Source: Fodinibacter sp963763015 (lineage in GTDB: Bacteria > Actinomycetota > Actinomycetes > Actinomycetales > Dermatophilaceae). Taken from it: DNA of 64,000 nt. Shown in pieces: positions 22,867 through 31,935 of the stretch (positions are counted from its first letter, which is position 1; each line of letters begins with the position of its first letter). The position numbers were made by a program, and so were the translations under genes. The notes beneath the pieces were generated by a model that saw nothing but the letters and a program-made list of their open reading frames with translations, searched no databases and had not been told where the DNA came from. Location: contig CAVXML010000013.1 of NCBI GenBank assembly GCA_963763015.1, positions 119,336 to 183,335 on the forward strand, written 5' to 3'.

Positions 22867-25800
22867 GTGCTCGTCCTCCGCCGCCCCGCCTCGCAGGCCG
22901 CACTCCCTCCGCTCCTCGATGCGAGCCAGCGAGCCGTCGTGGAGCACCGGGGCCCGTTGTTGCGCGTGCTGGGAGCTCCGGGCACCGGCTGCTCGACGGT
23001 GGTGGTCGAGGTGGTGGCCGACCGGGTGGCCGCGGGGGAGGTCGAGCCCGACGGCTGCCTCGTCCTCGCGCCCACCCGGCTGGCCGCGGGACGCCTGAGG
23101 GATGCCGTCACGGCTCGGCTGGGTGGCACGACGACCACCCCGCTGGCGCGCACCCACCAGTCCTTCGGTTTCGGCATCCTGCGCGAGGCGGCCGCCCTGG
23201 CCGGTGACCCGCCCCCCCGGCTGCTGAGCGGCCCCGAGCAGGACGTCATCCTCGGTGAGCTGCTCGCCGGGCACGCAGCCGGCGCGACACCCCGGCCACC
23301 GTGGCCGTCGGAGCTCGACCTCGCGCTGCCCACCCGCACCTTCCGGGCCGAGCTGCGTGAGCTCCTCATGCGGGCGGTGGAGCTCGGCCTGGAGCCGGAG
23401 GACCTCGCGGCCCTCGGCCGGGAGCACGGCCGTGCCGAGTGGGTGGCGGCGGCGCACGTGCTGCGCGAGTACGACGAGGTCACGGCCCTCTCCGCGCCGG
23501 GCGCCTTCGACCCGGCGTGGATCCTGGGTGCCGCCGCGGACCACCTGGAGGCCGACCCCGACGCCCTCGGCCGCCTGCGGTCGACGCTGCGCCTCGTCGT
23601 CGTCGACGACGCCCAGGAGCTGACGCCGCCCGCGGCCCGCCTGCTCGACGCCGTCGTCGGCCCGGGTGCGGTCGACCTCGTGGTGCTCGGGAACCCCGAT
23701 GCCGCCACGCAGACCTTTCGGGGCGCCGACCCCCGCCTGTTCCTCACGGCGTGGCCCGACGCCCCCACCCTGGCCCTGTCCTCCTCGTACCGGTGCGGCG
23801 GGGCGGTGCACCTCGCCGCCCACCGGGTCGTCGGCCACGTCGGGGTCGTGGGGGGCGCCGGTCACCGGGAGGTGTCGCCGGCGGCGCACGGCGGCACCGT
23901 CGAGGCCCACCTGCTGCGGACGCCCGCGCAGGAGGCGGGCTACGTGGCCGCGCGGCTGCGGTCGGCGCACCTGCTCGACGGCGTCCCGTGGTCGAGGATG
24001 GCCGTCGTGGTCCGCGGCGGCAGCCGCACCGAGACCCTGCGCAGGGTGCTGCGTGGCGCGGGGGTGCCGGTGGACTCCTCGGCGGCCGACCTGCCCGTCC
24101 GAGACGAGGTGGCGGTCCGACCGTTCCTGACGCTCCTGGGCAGCGCCCTCGACGTGGCGGCCGGCGCCGAGGAGCTCGACCCGACCGCCGTGGTCGAGGT
24201 CCTCACCTCGCCGGTGGGTGGTGCGGATGCCGTCGTGCTGCGGCGACTGCGCCGGTCACTGCGCCGCCTCGAGCTGGAGGACGGGGGAGGTCGGCCGAGC
24301 GACGTTCTGCTCGCCGAGGCCGTGCTGCACCCCTTCGCGCTGGACCGGATCGGCCCCGAGGCGGCTCCGGCGCGGCGGGCCAGCCGCGTCCTCGCCGCTG
24401 CCGTGCACGCCCTGCGTGAGGGGTCGGCCGTCGAGGGGGTCCTGTGGGCCATGTGGCGCGCGAGCGGCCTCGAGGACCCGTGGCGGGACGCCGCGCTGCG
24501 GGGAGGGTCGGCTGGCGGGCGTGCCGACCGCGACCTGGACGCCGTCCTCTCGTTGTTCGACGCCGCGGCACGGTTCACAGAGCGCCTGCCCGGGGCCTCC
24601 CCGGTCGACTTCCTCGACCACGTCCTCGGCCAGGAGGTCGCCGGAGACACCCTCGTCGCGCGGGCCCCGGGGGGTCAGTCCGTCGCCCTGGTCACCCCGG
24701 CCGCCTCGGCCGGACGGGAGTGGGACGTCGTCGTCGTCGCCGGCGTGCAGGACGGCGTGTGGCCCGACCTGCGCATCCGCGGGTCGCTGCTCGGGTCGAC
24801 GCACCTCGTCGACGTCGTGACCGGCCGCGCGGGGGACGTGCGGGCCGCCCGTGCCCAGGTGCGCCACGACGAGACGCGCCTCTTCCACGTCGCGATGACC
24901 CGCGCCCTGCACCGTGTCGTCGTCACGGCGGTGCGGAGCGAGGACGAGCAGCCCTCGCCGTACCTCGACGTGGTCGACCCGCTCACCGAGGCGCGGGCCT
25001 TCACCGACGTCCCGCGGCCGGTCACCCTGCCGGGTCTCGTCGCCGAGCTGCGGCGCGAGGTCGGCGGCCCGGACCCCGCGACCCGGGGCGCTGCCGTCTC
25101 CGCGCTCGCCACCCTGGCCGCCGAGGGCGTTCCCGGCGCCGACCCCCGGCAGTGGTGGGCCCTGCGCGACGTCACGGACGACCGCCCCCGGCGGCCCGCG
25201 ACGGCTCCGGTGGCTGTCTCCCCGTCGGCGATCGAGCAGTTCGGTCGGTGCCGCCTCCAGTGGGTCCTGCGCGCGGCCGGGGGCGACGGACCCTCCATGG
25301 GGGCCCAGGACGTCGGCACCCTCGTGCACGAGGTGGCTCACGACCTCGGCGACACCGACGCCGCGACCTACGCCGCGGAGCTCGAGCGCCGGTGGGGGCG
25401 GCTGGGCCTGCCGCCGGGGTGGCTGAGCCGGCGCGACCTGGCTCGGGCCCGGTCGATGACCGACCGGCTCGCGCGCCATATCGTGCAGGCCGCCGACGGG
25501 GGCTGGCGGCGAGCGGCCTCCGAGGCGCCGATGTCGGTGGCGGTCGGGCGGGCCGCGGTCAACGGGCGGGTGGACCGGGTCGAGGTCTCGCCCGACGGCC
25601 GGGTGCGGATCGTCGACCTGAAGACCGGAGCCAGCAAGCCGACGGTCGAGGAGCTGCGCCGGCACGGACAGCTCGGGGCCTACCAGCTCGCGGTGGAGCA
25701 CGGCGCCTTCGCGGATCACGGGGAACGCTCCGGTGGTGCGGCGCTGCTGCAGCTGGGGCGCGCCGCGGGGGCGCGCACGTCGCTGCAGCTCCAGCCGCCC

Positions 25801-25959
25801 CTGGCGTCCGACGACGAGCCGGGGTGGGCACGAGAGCTCGTCGAGGAGGTCGCCGCCGGGATGGGCGGTGCCGTGTTCCCCGCAACCCCCGGGGCTGCCT
25901 GCGGGACGTGCCAGCTCAAGGACTCCTGCCCGGCCTACGCCGAGGGGCGACGCCTGTGA
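22867..25959 (+). CDS. adnA: AdnA-like helicase-nuclease subunit with degenerate ATPase motif
   Basis: The 1030-residue protein has a UvrD-like helicase region and a C-terminal RecB-type nuclease, as in the AdnA subunit of the actinobacterial AdnAB DNA end-resection complex. The Walker A loop reads GAPGTGCST (36-44), with Cys42 replacing the essential lysine. Walker B is VVVDDAQEL near 247, and the usual TxHxAKGLEWD motif is changed to TPAASAGREWD. The nuclease core VDLKTG (D917, K919) is intact. Four cysteines (C795, C1012, C1015, C1021) fit a [4Fe-4S] cluster. The GTG start of the adnB partner overlaps its stop codon. Confidence 0.9.
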   Translation: MLVLRRPASQAALPPLLDASQRAVVEHRGPLLRVLGAPGTGCSTVVVEVVADRVAAGEVEPDGCLVLAPTRLAAGRLRDAVTARLGGTTTTPLARTHQSFGFGILREAAALAGDPPPRLLSGPEQDVILGELLAGHAAGATPRPPWPSELDLALPTRTFRAELRELLMRAVELGLEPEDLAALGREHGRAEWVAAAHVLREYDEVTALSAPGAFDPAWILGAAADHLEADPDALGRLRSTLRLVVVDDAQELTPPAARLLDAVVGPGAVDLVVLGNPDAATQTFRGADPRLFLTAWPDAPTLALSSSYRCGGAVHLAAHRVVGHVGVVGGAGHREVSPAAHGGTVEAHLLRTPAQEAGYVAARLRSAHLLDGVPWSRMAVVVRGGSRTETLRRVLRGAGVPVDSSAADLPVRDEVAVRPFLTLLGSALDVAAGAEELDPTAVVEVLTSPVGGADAVVLRRLRRSLRRLELEDGGGRPSDVLLAEAVLHPFALDRIGPEAAPARRASRVLAAAVHALREGSAVEGVLWAMWRASGLEDPWRDAALRGGSAGGRADRDLDAVLSLFDAAARFTERLPGASPVDFLDHVLGQEVAGDTLVARAPGGQSVALVTPAASAGREWDVVVVAGVQDGVWPDLRIRGSLLGSTHLVDVVTGRAGDVRAARAQVRHDETRLFHVAMTRALHRVVVTAVRSEDEQPSPYLDVVDPLTEARAFTDVPRPVTLPGLVAELRREVGGPDPATRGAAVSALATLAAEGVPGADPRQWWALRDVTDDRPRRPATAPVAVSPSAIEQFGRCRLQWVLRAAGGDGPSMGAQDVGTLVHEVAHDLGDTDAATYAAELERRWGRLGLPPGWLSRRDLARARSMTDRLARHIVQAADGGWRRAASEAPMSVAVGRAAVNGRVDRVEVSPDGRVRIVDLKTGASKPTVEELRRHGQLGAYQLAVEHGAFADHGERSGGAALLQLGRAAGARTSLQLQPPLASDDEPGWARELVEEVAAGMGGAVFPATPGAACGTCQLKDSCPAYAEGRRL

Positions 25960-28900
25960 GGACCGACGCCACCGCCTCGGGCGGCACGGCCGCCTCGGGC
26001 GGCGCTGCCCGCGTGGGCCGCGGGCCCGCCCGTGGGTCGGACGGCGTCCGGTGGGGCGCCCGGGAGCTCGCTCGCGCGCTGGGCCAGGAGCACGCACCGA
26101 CCCCGGAGCAGGTCGCGGTCATCGAGGCTCCGCTGCGCCCGCTGCTCGTCGTGGCCGGAGCCGGCTCGGGGAAGACGGAGACCATGGCGGCGCGGGTCGT
26201 CTGGCTGGTCGCGAACGGCCTGGTCCACCCCGACGAGGTCCTCGGGCTCACCTTCACCCGCAAGGCCGCGGGCGAGCTCTCCGAGCGCCTGTCCGCACGG
26301 CTCTCGACGCTGCGGGCGGCCGGCATCTGGCCCGGGTCCGGCGAGGACGCGTCGTCCGTCCTCGACGACGTCCCGACCGTCTCGACGTACCACGCCTACG
26401 CCGGCCGGCTCGTGCGGGAGCACGGGGTGCGCCTGGGTGTCGAGGCCGACTGCCGCCTCCTCAGCGAGGCGGCCTCGTGGCAGGTGGCGCACGAGGCGGT
26501 GGTGTCGTGGGACGGGCCCATGGAGGGCGTCGAGAAGGCCGAGTCGACCGTCACCACGGCCGTCGTCGACCTCGCCGCGGAGATGGCCGAGCACCTAATG
26601 GGGGTCGACGAGGTCGCCCGCCACCTCGACGAGGTCGTCGCCGCCCTCTCCGCGGTGCCGAGCGGGACGACCGCGCGGCGTGGACTCCCACCGGAGGTCC
26701 GCGACGCCATCGGGGTGCTCCGGGAGCGACGCGCGATCCTGCCGCTCGTCGAGCGCTACCGGACGCTCAAGGCGTCGCGGGACTCGGTGGACTTCGCCGA
26801 CCACGTGGCGCTGGCCGCACGGATCGCCATGACGATGCCCGAGGTCGGGGCGGTGGAGCGCTCCCGGTTCCGCGCGGTCCTTCTCGACGAGTTCCAGGAC
26901 ACCTCCGAGGCGCAGCTGCAGCTGCTCCGTTCGCTGTTCGTGGCACCCGGCGAGCCGGTGCCGGTGACCGCCGTCGGGGACCCGCACCAGTCGATCTACG
27001 GCTGGCGGGGCGCCAGCTCCACCACGCTGCAGCGGTTCGCGCAGGACTTCGTCGACCCCGACCCGCCCACGGTGCGTCCGCTCTCGACGAGCTGGCGCAA
27101 CGACCAGCAGGTGCTGGAGGTCGCGAACCTCGTGGCCCAGCCGCTGGCGCGCACCAGCCGCGTTCCGGTGGGCCGGCTGACAGCCAGGCCCGGGGCGGGG
27201 CCGGGTCACGTCGCCACGGCACGCCTGTCCACCGTCGAGGACGAGGCTCGTCACGTCGCCCGGTGGCTCGAGCAGCGCCGGTCGCGCCCCGGCAGGCGCA
27301 CGGCAGCGGTCCTCTGCCGGAAGAGGTCGCAGTTCGACGCGGTCGTCGACGCGCTGGAGGAGCGCGGCATCCCTCACGAGGTGGTGGGTCTCGGTGGCCT
27401 CCTGCACACGCCGGAGGTGGCGGACCTCGTCGCCCTGCTGTGGGTGGTGCAGGACCCGACCCGGGGGGACCGCCTCATGCGCCTGCTCACCGGGCCGTCC
27501 TGCCGGCTCGGCGCAGCGGACCTCGACGGGCTGGGAGCGTGGGCCCGGGCGCGGCAGCGGTCGGTCGCGGGTCGCCGTGGGACCGACCTGGCGCGAGACG
27601 CCAGCGAGCGGACCAGCCTCGTGGAGGCCCTGGACGACCTCCCGCCGCCGCACTGGTCGGGCCCCGAGGGTGAGTCGATCTCACGGGTGGCACTGGAGCG
27701 GCTGGAGGGGCTGGGCGCCGCCGTCCGCCGCCTGCGATCCCTCACGGGACTGGGGCTGGCCGAGCTGGCGAGCGAGGCTGAGGTGGCGCTCGGGCTCGAC
27801 ATCGAGGTGCTGGCCCGCCCGGGCTGGACGCCCGGCGCCGCCCGGGCGCACCTCGACGCCTTCGCCGACGTCGCCGCCACCTTCGCGGGAAGCGCCGACC
27901 GGTCGACGCTCGGCGGCTTCCTGTCGTGGCTCGACGCGGCCGTCGCCGAGGAGCGCGGGCTGGACCTCGGCTGGATCGAGGCCCGGACCGACGCCGTGCA
28001 GGTCATGACCGTGCACGCGGCCAAGGGGCTCGAGTGGGACGTCGTGGCGGTGCCCGGCCTGGTCGAGTCCTCGTTCCCGGCCCACTCCGGCCGTACGTCG
28101 GTGCGCGACGGGGAGTGGGGGCACTCCCCGCCGACCGACAGGGGGTGGCTCGCGGGGCTGTCGGGCCTGCCGTACGACCTTCGAGGCGACGCCGACGGCC
28201 TCCCGCGGTTCGTGTGGTCCGGACACCCGGGCTGGGATGCGGTCGCGCAGGAGCACCAGCGCTTTCGAACGGCCGTCGCCGAGCACGGCATCGTCGAGGA
28301 GCGGCGGCTCGCCTACGTGGCCGTCACCCGGGCTCGTCATGACCTGCTGCTCACCGCGCACGTCTGGGGAACGGCGAGCACTCCCCGCATCACCTCCCGC
28401 TTCCTCGAGGAGGTGCGTGACGCCGGGCTCCCGCTCGCACCCGGGCCCTGGGCCGACCTGCCGCCGACCGAGCCGGCACCCCAGAACCCGCGGACCGCCC
28501 AGGAGGTGAGCGTCGCCTGGCCCACGCTCGACCACCGCGCGCGCCGGGAGGCGTTGCTGCCGTGGGCCGCCGCCGTGTCGGATGCCGTCGCGGCGCCGCG
28601 TCCCCCGGACCGGGAGCGCTGGTCAGCGGAGATCCGGATGCTCCTCGACGAGCGGAACCGCGCGCAGCGCGGTCGTCCCGTCGACGTGGTGCTGCCGGGG
28701 CACCTGTCCACCTCGGCCCTGGTCGCCCTGGCCGAGGATGCCGAGCGCTTCACCCTCGACCTGCGCCGGCCGATGCCGAGTCCGCCGGCGCTCGCCGCGC
28801 GACGGGGGACGACCTTCCACGCCTGGGTCGAGGAGCACTACTCGCGGGCCACCTTCGTCGACGTCGACGAGCTGCCTGGAGCAGCTGACGAGGGGCCGGA

Positions 28901-29294
28901 AGACCTGGGGCTCGACGAGCTGCGCCGAGCGTTCCTGGCGAGCGAGTGGGCCGACCGCGTCCCCCTCGAGGTGGAGACCAGCGTCGAGACGGTGGTCGAC
29001 GGCATCGCCGTCCGGGGGCGCATCGACGCGGTGTTCGAGGAGGTGGCACCCGATGGCGGCCCCCGCTGGGTGGTCGTGGACTGGAAGACGGGTCCACCAC
29101 CGACCGGGACGCGGGTGTCGGCTCGGGCCCTCCAGCTCGCGGCCTACCGGTTGGCGTGGGCGCGGGTGCGCGGCGTGCCGCTGGACCGGGTCCGCGGCGC
29201 GTTCTTCCACGCCGCGACCGGCGAGACGCTCTGGCCGGAGCTGCCGGACCTCGCGGAGGTCACCCGGGTGCTGCGCGCTGCTCGTCCGGGCTGA
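25956..29294 (+). CDS. adnB: AdnB-like helicase-nuclease subunit
   Basis: The 1112-residue protein is the partner of the upstream gene and overlaps it by 4 nt (GTGA). Its motor is intact: Walker A GAGSGKTET with Lys73, AVLLDEFQDTSE near 311, GDPHQSIYGWRGAS near 346, STSWRND near 371, TVHAAKGLEWDVV near 688 and VAVTRARHDLL near 789. The RecB-type nuclease at the C-terminus has FHAWVEEHY, GRIDAVFEE and VVDWKTG (D1042, K1044) with QLAAYRLAW. In mycobacteria the AdnB motor drives translocation along DNA, so loss of the AdnA Walker lysine here would leave this motor as the active one. Its 3' end overlaps the convergent gene by 35 bp. Confidence 0.92.
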   Translation: MRTDATASGGTAASGGAARVGRGPARGSDGVRWGARELARALGQEHAPTPEQVAVIEAPLRPLLVVAGAGSGKTETMAARVVWLVANGLVHPDEVLGLTFTRKAAGELSERLSARLSTLRAAGIWPGSGEDASSVLDDVPTVSTYHAYAGRLVREHGVRLGVEADCRLLSEAASWQVAHEAVVSWDGPMEGVEKAESTVTTAVVDLAAEMAEHLMGVDEVARHLDEVVAALSAVPSGTTARRGLPPEVRDAIGVLRERRAILPLVERYRTLKASRDSVDFADHVALAARIAMTMPEVGAVERSRFRAVLLDEFQDTSEAQLQLLRSLFVAPGEPVPVTAVGDPHQSIYGWRGASSTTLQRFAQDFVDPDPPTVRPLSTSWRNDQQVLEVANLVAQPLARTSRVPVGRLTARPGAGPGHVATARLSTVEDEARHVARWLEQRRSRPGRRTAAVLCRKRSQFDAVVDALEERGIPHEVVGLGGLLHTPEVADLVALLWVVQDPTRGDRLMRLLTGPSCRLGAADLDGLGAWARARQRSVAGRRGTDLARDASERTSLVEALDDLPPPHWSGPEGESISRVALERLEGLGAAVRRLRSLTGLGLAELASEAEVALGLDIEVLARPGWTPGAARAHLDAFADVAATFAGSADRSTLGGFLSWLDAAVAEERGLDLGWIEARTDAVQVMTVHAAKGLEWDVVAVPGLVESSFPAHSGRTSVRDGEWGHSPPTDRGWLAGLSGLPYDLRGDADGLPRFVWSGHPGWDAVAQEHQRFRTAVAEHGIVEERRLAYVAVTRARHDLLLTAHVWGTASTPRITSRFLEEVRDAGLPLAPGPWADLPPTEPAPQNPRTAQEVSVAWPTLDHRARREALLPWAAAVSDAVAAPRPPDRERWSAEIRMLLDERNRAQRGRPVDVVLPGHLSTSALVALAEDAERFTLDLRRPMPSPPALAARRGTTFHAWVEEHYSRATFVDVDELPGAADEGPEDLGLDELRRAFLASEWADRVPLEVETSVETVVDGIAVRGRIDAVFEEVAPDGGPRWVVVDWKTGPPPTGTRVSARALQLAAYRLAWARVRGVPLDRVRGAFFHAATGETLWPELPDLAEVTRVLRAARPG

Positions 29295-30447
29295 CGGGGT
29301 CCTCCGTCTCCTCCGGCGCGACGCTCGAGGGCGCGGTGGGGATCGCCTGGGTGTCCTCGTCGGGCGTGTCGTCCGCGGTGTCCCGCGAGGGCCGCCCGGT
29401 CACAGTCTCGACCTGCGGCAGCTCGTCGTCGTCCTCGTCGACGACGAGCGCAGGTGGGGGCGTGCTCGGGCGGATGTCGACCGGCGCGAGGGAGGTGCGG
29501 CGGTAGTCGTCCTGCTCCGGCGCGGTGTGCACCGCGTCGTCGAGCCGCCGGAGCTGGGTGGTCAGCACCTCCACGGCTGCGACGTGCTGGCGGTTGAGGG
29601 CGTCCATGAGAGATGAGAGGAGACCCAGCTCCGCGACGAGCCGGGCTCGCACGAGCAGGTTCTTGTCGGGCCGCTCGACGCGCGCGTGGGCGTAGGCCTC
29701 CAGAACCGTCTCCACCGCCCCCGGTGCGGCGTCCGCCACGAGGGCGGCGAAGTCGTCGGCGGGGTCGGCCACCTTGGCGTCCTCCCACCCCGTCATGGCG
29801 CGGATGCGACCGGTCGAGGCGTCGGAGTCGTCGGTGAAGACGGCGAGCACGTGGTCGCCGGTGAGGTCCCCGTGCGTGGCGGTGGGGGCGAAGCGCCAGA
29901 GCGAGACGTCCTCGAGCGCCGACTCCCACCGGCTCAGGAGCGAGGTCGGCACCCGGCCGGTCTCGGCCGCCCGGTCCAGCTCGGCGAGCCGCCGGGTCCG
30001 GTACACGTCGGCGTCGTAGGTCGGGACCCCCGCCTCCTCGAAGACGGCGGGGTCGGTGTTGTGCAGCGCCGCCATCGCCCGGCCCAGCTCGGCGGCGAGA
30101 CCGGGGCCGGGCGGCAGCTCGGCGAAGTCGAGGCTGTGTCCCGGCAGGTAGGGGTAGACGGCGGCGCGACCGCCTCCGGACAGGTCGACGAAGCCCTTCG
30201 GCGCCGGCACGGCGAAGGGCAGGCGTCGACCCAGCAGGGCCAGGAGCGCGACGGTCCGGTCCATCTCGGCCCCCGCGACGTCGGTGCGCGGTGCCCGGAC
30301 GACCCACCGGCGCTGCTCGGTGTCCTGCACGAACGCGACGTCGAAGGACTGCTCCGGAGTGCTGGGGAGGGCCTCGACGCTCACCGGGTCCAGCCCGGGC
30401 ACGGCCGCGCTGGCGAGGGCTGCGAGGAAGGCGGGGCTGCGGTCCAC
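29260..30447 (-). CDS. Aminoglycoside/macrolide-type phosphotransferase
   Basis: The 395-residue protein has a kinase fold of the APH/Mph type. The N-lobe contains WVVRAPRTD near residue 47 and the catalytic loop is ATHGDLTGDHVLAV near 193-206, followed by TGWEDAKVADPADDFAAL near 220-238, where Asp residues bind metal. Many actinobacterial proteins annotated as macrolide 2'-phosphotransferases look like this; whether this one modifies an antibiotic is unproven. The last 90 residues are a low-complexity acidic and Pro/Thr-rich tail. Start GTG at 30447 has TACCGT 6 nt upstream. The mycobacterial position is different (Rv3200c there is a channel), so this gene is a lineage-specific occupant. Confidence 0.8.
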   Translation of the reverse strand: MDRSPAFLAALASAAVPGLDPVSVEALPSTPEQSFDVAFVQDTEQRRWVVRAPRTDVAGAEMDRTVALLALLGRRLPFAVPAPKGFVDLSGGGRAAVYPYLPGHSLDFAELPPGPGLAAELGRAMAALHNTDPAVFEEAGVPTYDADVYRTRRLAELDRAAETGRVPTSLLSRWESALEDVSLWRFAPTATHGDLTGDHVLAVFTDDSDASTGRIRAMTGWEDAKVADPADDFAALVADAAPGAVETVLEAYAHARVERPDKNLLVRARLVAELGLLSSLMDALNRQHVAAVEVLTTQLRRLDDAVHTAPEQDDYRRTSLAPVDIRPSTPPPALVVDEDDDELPQVETVTGRPSRDTADDTPDEDTQAIPTAPSSVAPEETEDPVSPDEQRAAPG

Positions 30448-30453
30448 GTCGCC

Positions 30454-30459
30454 ACGGTA
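30454..30459 (-). promoter_or_regulatory. TACCGT -10 box for the phosphotransferase gene
   Basis: On the minus strand TACCGT is followed by GGCGAC and the GTG at 30447. It is back-to-back with the nudC promoter in a 41-nt gap. Confidence 0.5.
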
Positions 30460-30475
30460 TGCCTCGGGCCCGCCC

Positions 30476-30481
30476 TACGCT
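30476..30481 (+). promoter_or_regulatory. TACGCT -10 box for nudC
   Basis: TACGCT ends 7 nt before the GTG at 30489 and supports this as the start over the in-frame ATG at 30507. Confidence 0.5.
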
Positions 30482-30488
30482 GGGACGC

Positions 30489-31424
30489 GTGCCCCGAGGC
30501 GACGGAATGCTCCCCGACCTGCCCCTGAGCCGACCCGCGCTCGACCGTCGCGCGGACCTTCGCGGTGACCCCGCGCTCCTGCCCCGCCTGCTGGCCGACC
30601 CGGCCACCGCCGTGCTGCGACTCGTGGGCGACCGGGTGCGTGTGGAAGAGCTTCCCGGCGGAGGGCTGAAGGCGCGTGTGGGCGCTCCCGAGGAGCCTGA
30701 CCGTGGGCGTCTCGCCTTCTACCTCGGTGAGTCGGGTGGCACGGCGTACGTGGGGGTGGTCGCGGACCCTCCCGGCGTGCACGACCCGACCGACGACCCC
30801 GCGCTGCGAACCCTGCGCCAGGCCGGCGCCGACCTGGACGACGTCGGGGCAGCTGCCTTCTGCACGACGCTCGCCCTCGCCAACTGGCACCGCACCCATC
30901 GTCACTGCCCTCGGTGCGGCGCCCGGACGGCCCCGGACCTGGGCGGGTGGATCCGGCGGTGCCCGGCGGACGACAGCGAGCACTACCCCCGAACCGACAT
31001 GGCCGTCATCGTGGCGGTCGTCGACCCGGACGACCGGATCCTGCTGGCTCGGGGGCGCGGCTTCCGCACCAAGGGGATGTCGGTCCTGGCCGGCTTCGTC
31101 GAGCCCGGGGAGACCCTTGCCGCTGCCGTGACCCGCGAGGTCGCCGAGGAGGTCGGGGTGCGCGTGGACGACGTCTCGTACCTCGGCGACCAGCCCTGGC
31201 CGTTCCCCTCCTCGCTCATGCTCGGCTTCACCGCACGGGCGGTGGAGACGGGTCTGGTCCTGCAGGAGGACGAGATCGAGTCCGCGCGATGGTTCACCCG
31301 GGACGAGCTGGCCCAGGCGCTGGGCGACGGGTCGGTCGTCGTGTCCGGGCGCGTCTCCATCTCGCGGCGGCTCATCGAGCACTGGTACGGCGGTCTGCTA
31401 CCCACGCCACGAGCGGGTCCCTGA
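30489..31424 (+). CDS. nudC: NAD+ diphosphatase (NudC)
   Basis: The 311-residue Nudix enzyme hydrolyses NADH or NAD+ to NMN(H) and AMP, and in bacteria also removes NAD caps from RNA. A zinc ribbon HCPRCGARTAP...RRCPADDSEHYPR lies near residues 139-165 and the Nudix box GFVEPGETLAAAVTREVAEEVGV near 200-222. The family-specific SQPWPFPxS motif appears as GDQPWPFPSSLMLGF near 234. All features fit NudC. It is divergent from the phosphotransferase gene and ends at an unusually long inverted repeat. Confidence 0.95.
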   Translation: MPRGDGMLPDLPLSRPALDRRADLRGDPALLPRLLADPATAVLRLVGDRVRVEELPGGGLKARVGAPEEPDRGRLAFYLGESGGTAYVGVVADPPGVHDPTDDPALRTLRQAGADLDDVGAAAFCTTLALANWHRTHRHCPRCGARTAPDLGGWIRRCPADDSEHYPRTDMAVIVAVVDPDDRILLARGRGFRTKGMSVLAGFVEPGETLAAAVTREVAEEVGVRVDDVSYLGDQPWPFPSSLMLGFTARAVETGLVLQEDEIESARWFTRDELAQALGDGSVVVSGRVSISRRLIEHWYGGLLPTPRAGP

Positions 31425-31437
31425 CGCCGCCCGCACC

Positions 31438-31518
31438 TCCCCGACTTCGTCTGTCACGCCGTCGCCGACACGCCGCTGGGCGGCGTGTCGGCGACAGGCT
31501 GACAGACGAAGTCGGGGA
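31438..31518. repeat. Long two-part inverted repeat between nudC and mrx1
   Basis: An outer perfect 19-bp arm pair (31438-31456 with 31500-31518) and an inner 15-bp pair (31461-31475 with 31481-31495) enclose a 5-nt loop, with a 4-nt internal loop on each side. It separates the convergent nudC and mycoredoxin genes, so it may terminate both. Its size and nested design also fit a dispersed palindromic element. Confidence 0.65.
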
Positions 31519-31533
31519 GAACGCCCGGCGGGG

Positions 31534-31806
31534 TCAGGAGGCGAGGCGGTCGCGGACCTGCTGGATCGACGGGTTGGTGGCGGCCGACCCGTCGGGGAAG
31601 AGCAGCGTCGGGACGGTCTGGTTCCCGCCGTTGACCGCCATGACGAAGTCCGCGCTCGCGGGGTCGCCCTCGATGTCCACCTCGGTGAAGCCGATGCCCT
31701 CGCGGTCCATCTGTGACTTCAGGCGCCGGCAGTAGCCGCACCAGCTCGTGCTGAACATCGTGACCGTGCCGGATGTGGGCAGGGTCTGGCCGTTGGGGAC
31801 GGTCAT
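31534..31806 (-). CDS. mrx1: Mycoredoxin (glutaredoxin-like, Mrx1 type)
   Basis: The 90-residue thioredoxin-fold protein has the active-site motif WCGYC with Cys23 and Cys26, and NQTVPTLLFPDGS near residue 60, where the cis-proline loop (TVPT) lies. Mycoredoxins reduce mycothiol mixed disulfides in actinobacteria. The position between nudC and uvrD2 matches Rv3198A. AGGAGCG upstream of the ATG at 31806 is a good Shine-Dalgarno sequence. Confidence 0.92.
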   Translation of the reverse strand: MTVPNGQTLPTSGTVTMFSTSWCGYCRRLKSQMDREGIGFTEVDIEGDPASADFVMAVNGGNQTVPTLLFPDGSAATNPSIQQVRDRLAS

Positions 31807-31922
31807 GCGGGCGCTCCTCGTGGTTCGCGGGACTCGCTGGCCTGAACGCGACCGATGCGCGGATGCTTCCCAGGGCCGGCCACGGCGGGTCGCCGGGCCG
31901 GACCGGCGTCACCCCCGCCGCC

Positions 31923-31928
31923 TAGGAT
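31923..31928 (+). promoter_or_regulatory. TAGGAT -10 box for uvrD2
   Basis: TAGGAT ends 7 nt before the ATG at 31936 and no ribosome-binding site is visible. Confidence 0.55.
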
Positions 31929-31935
31929 CGAGCCG

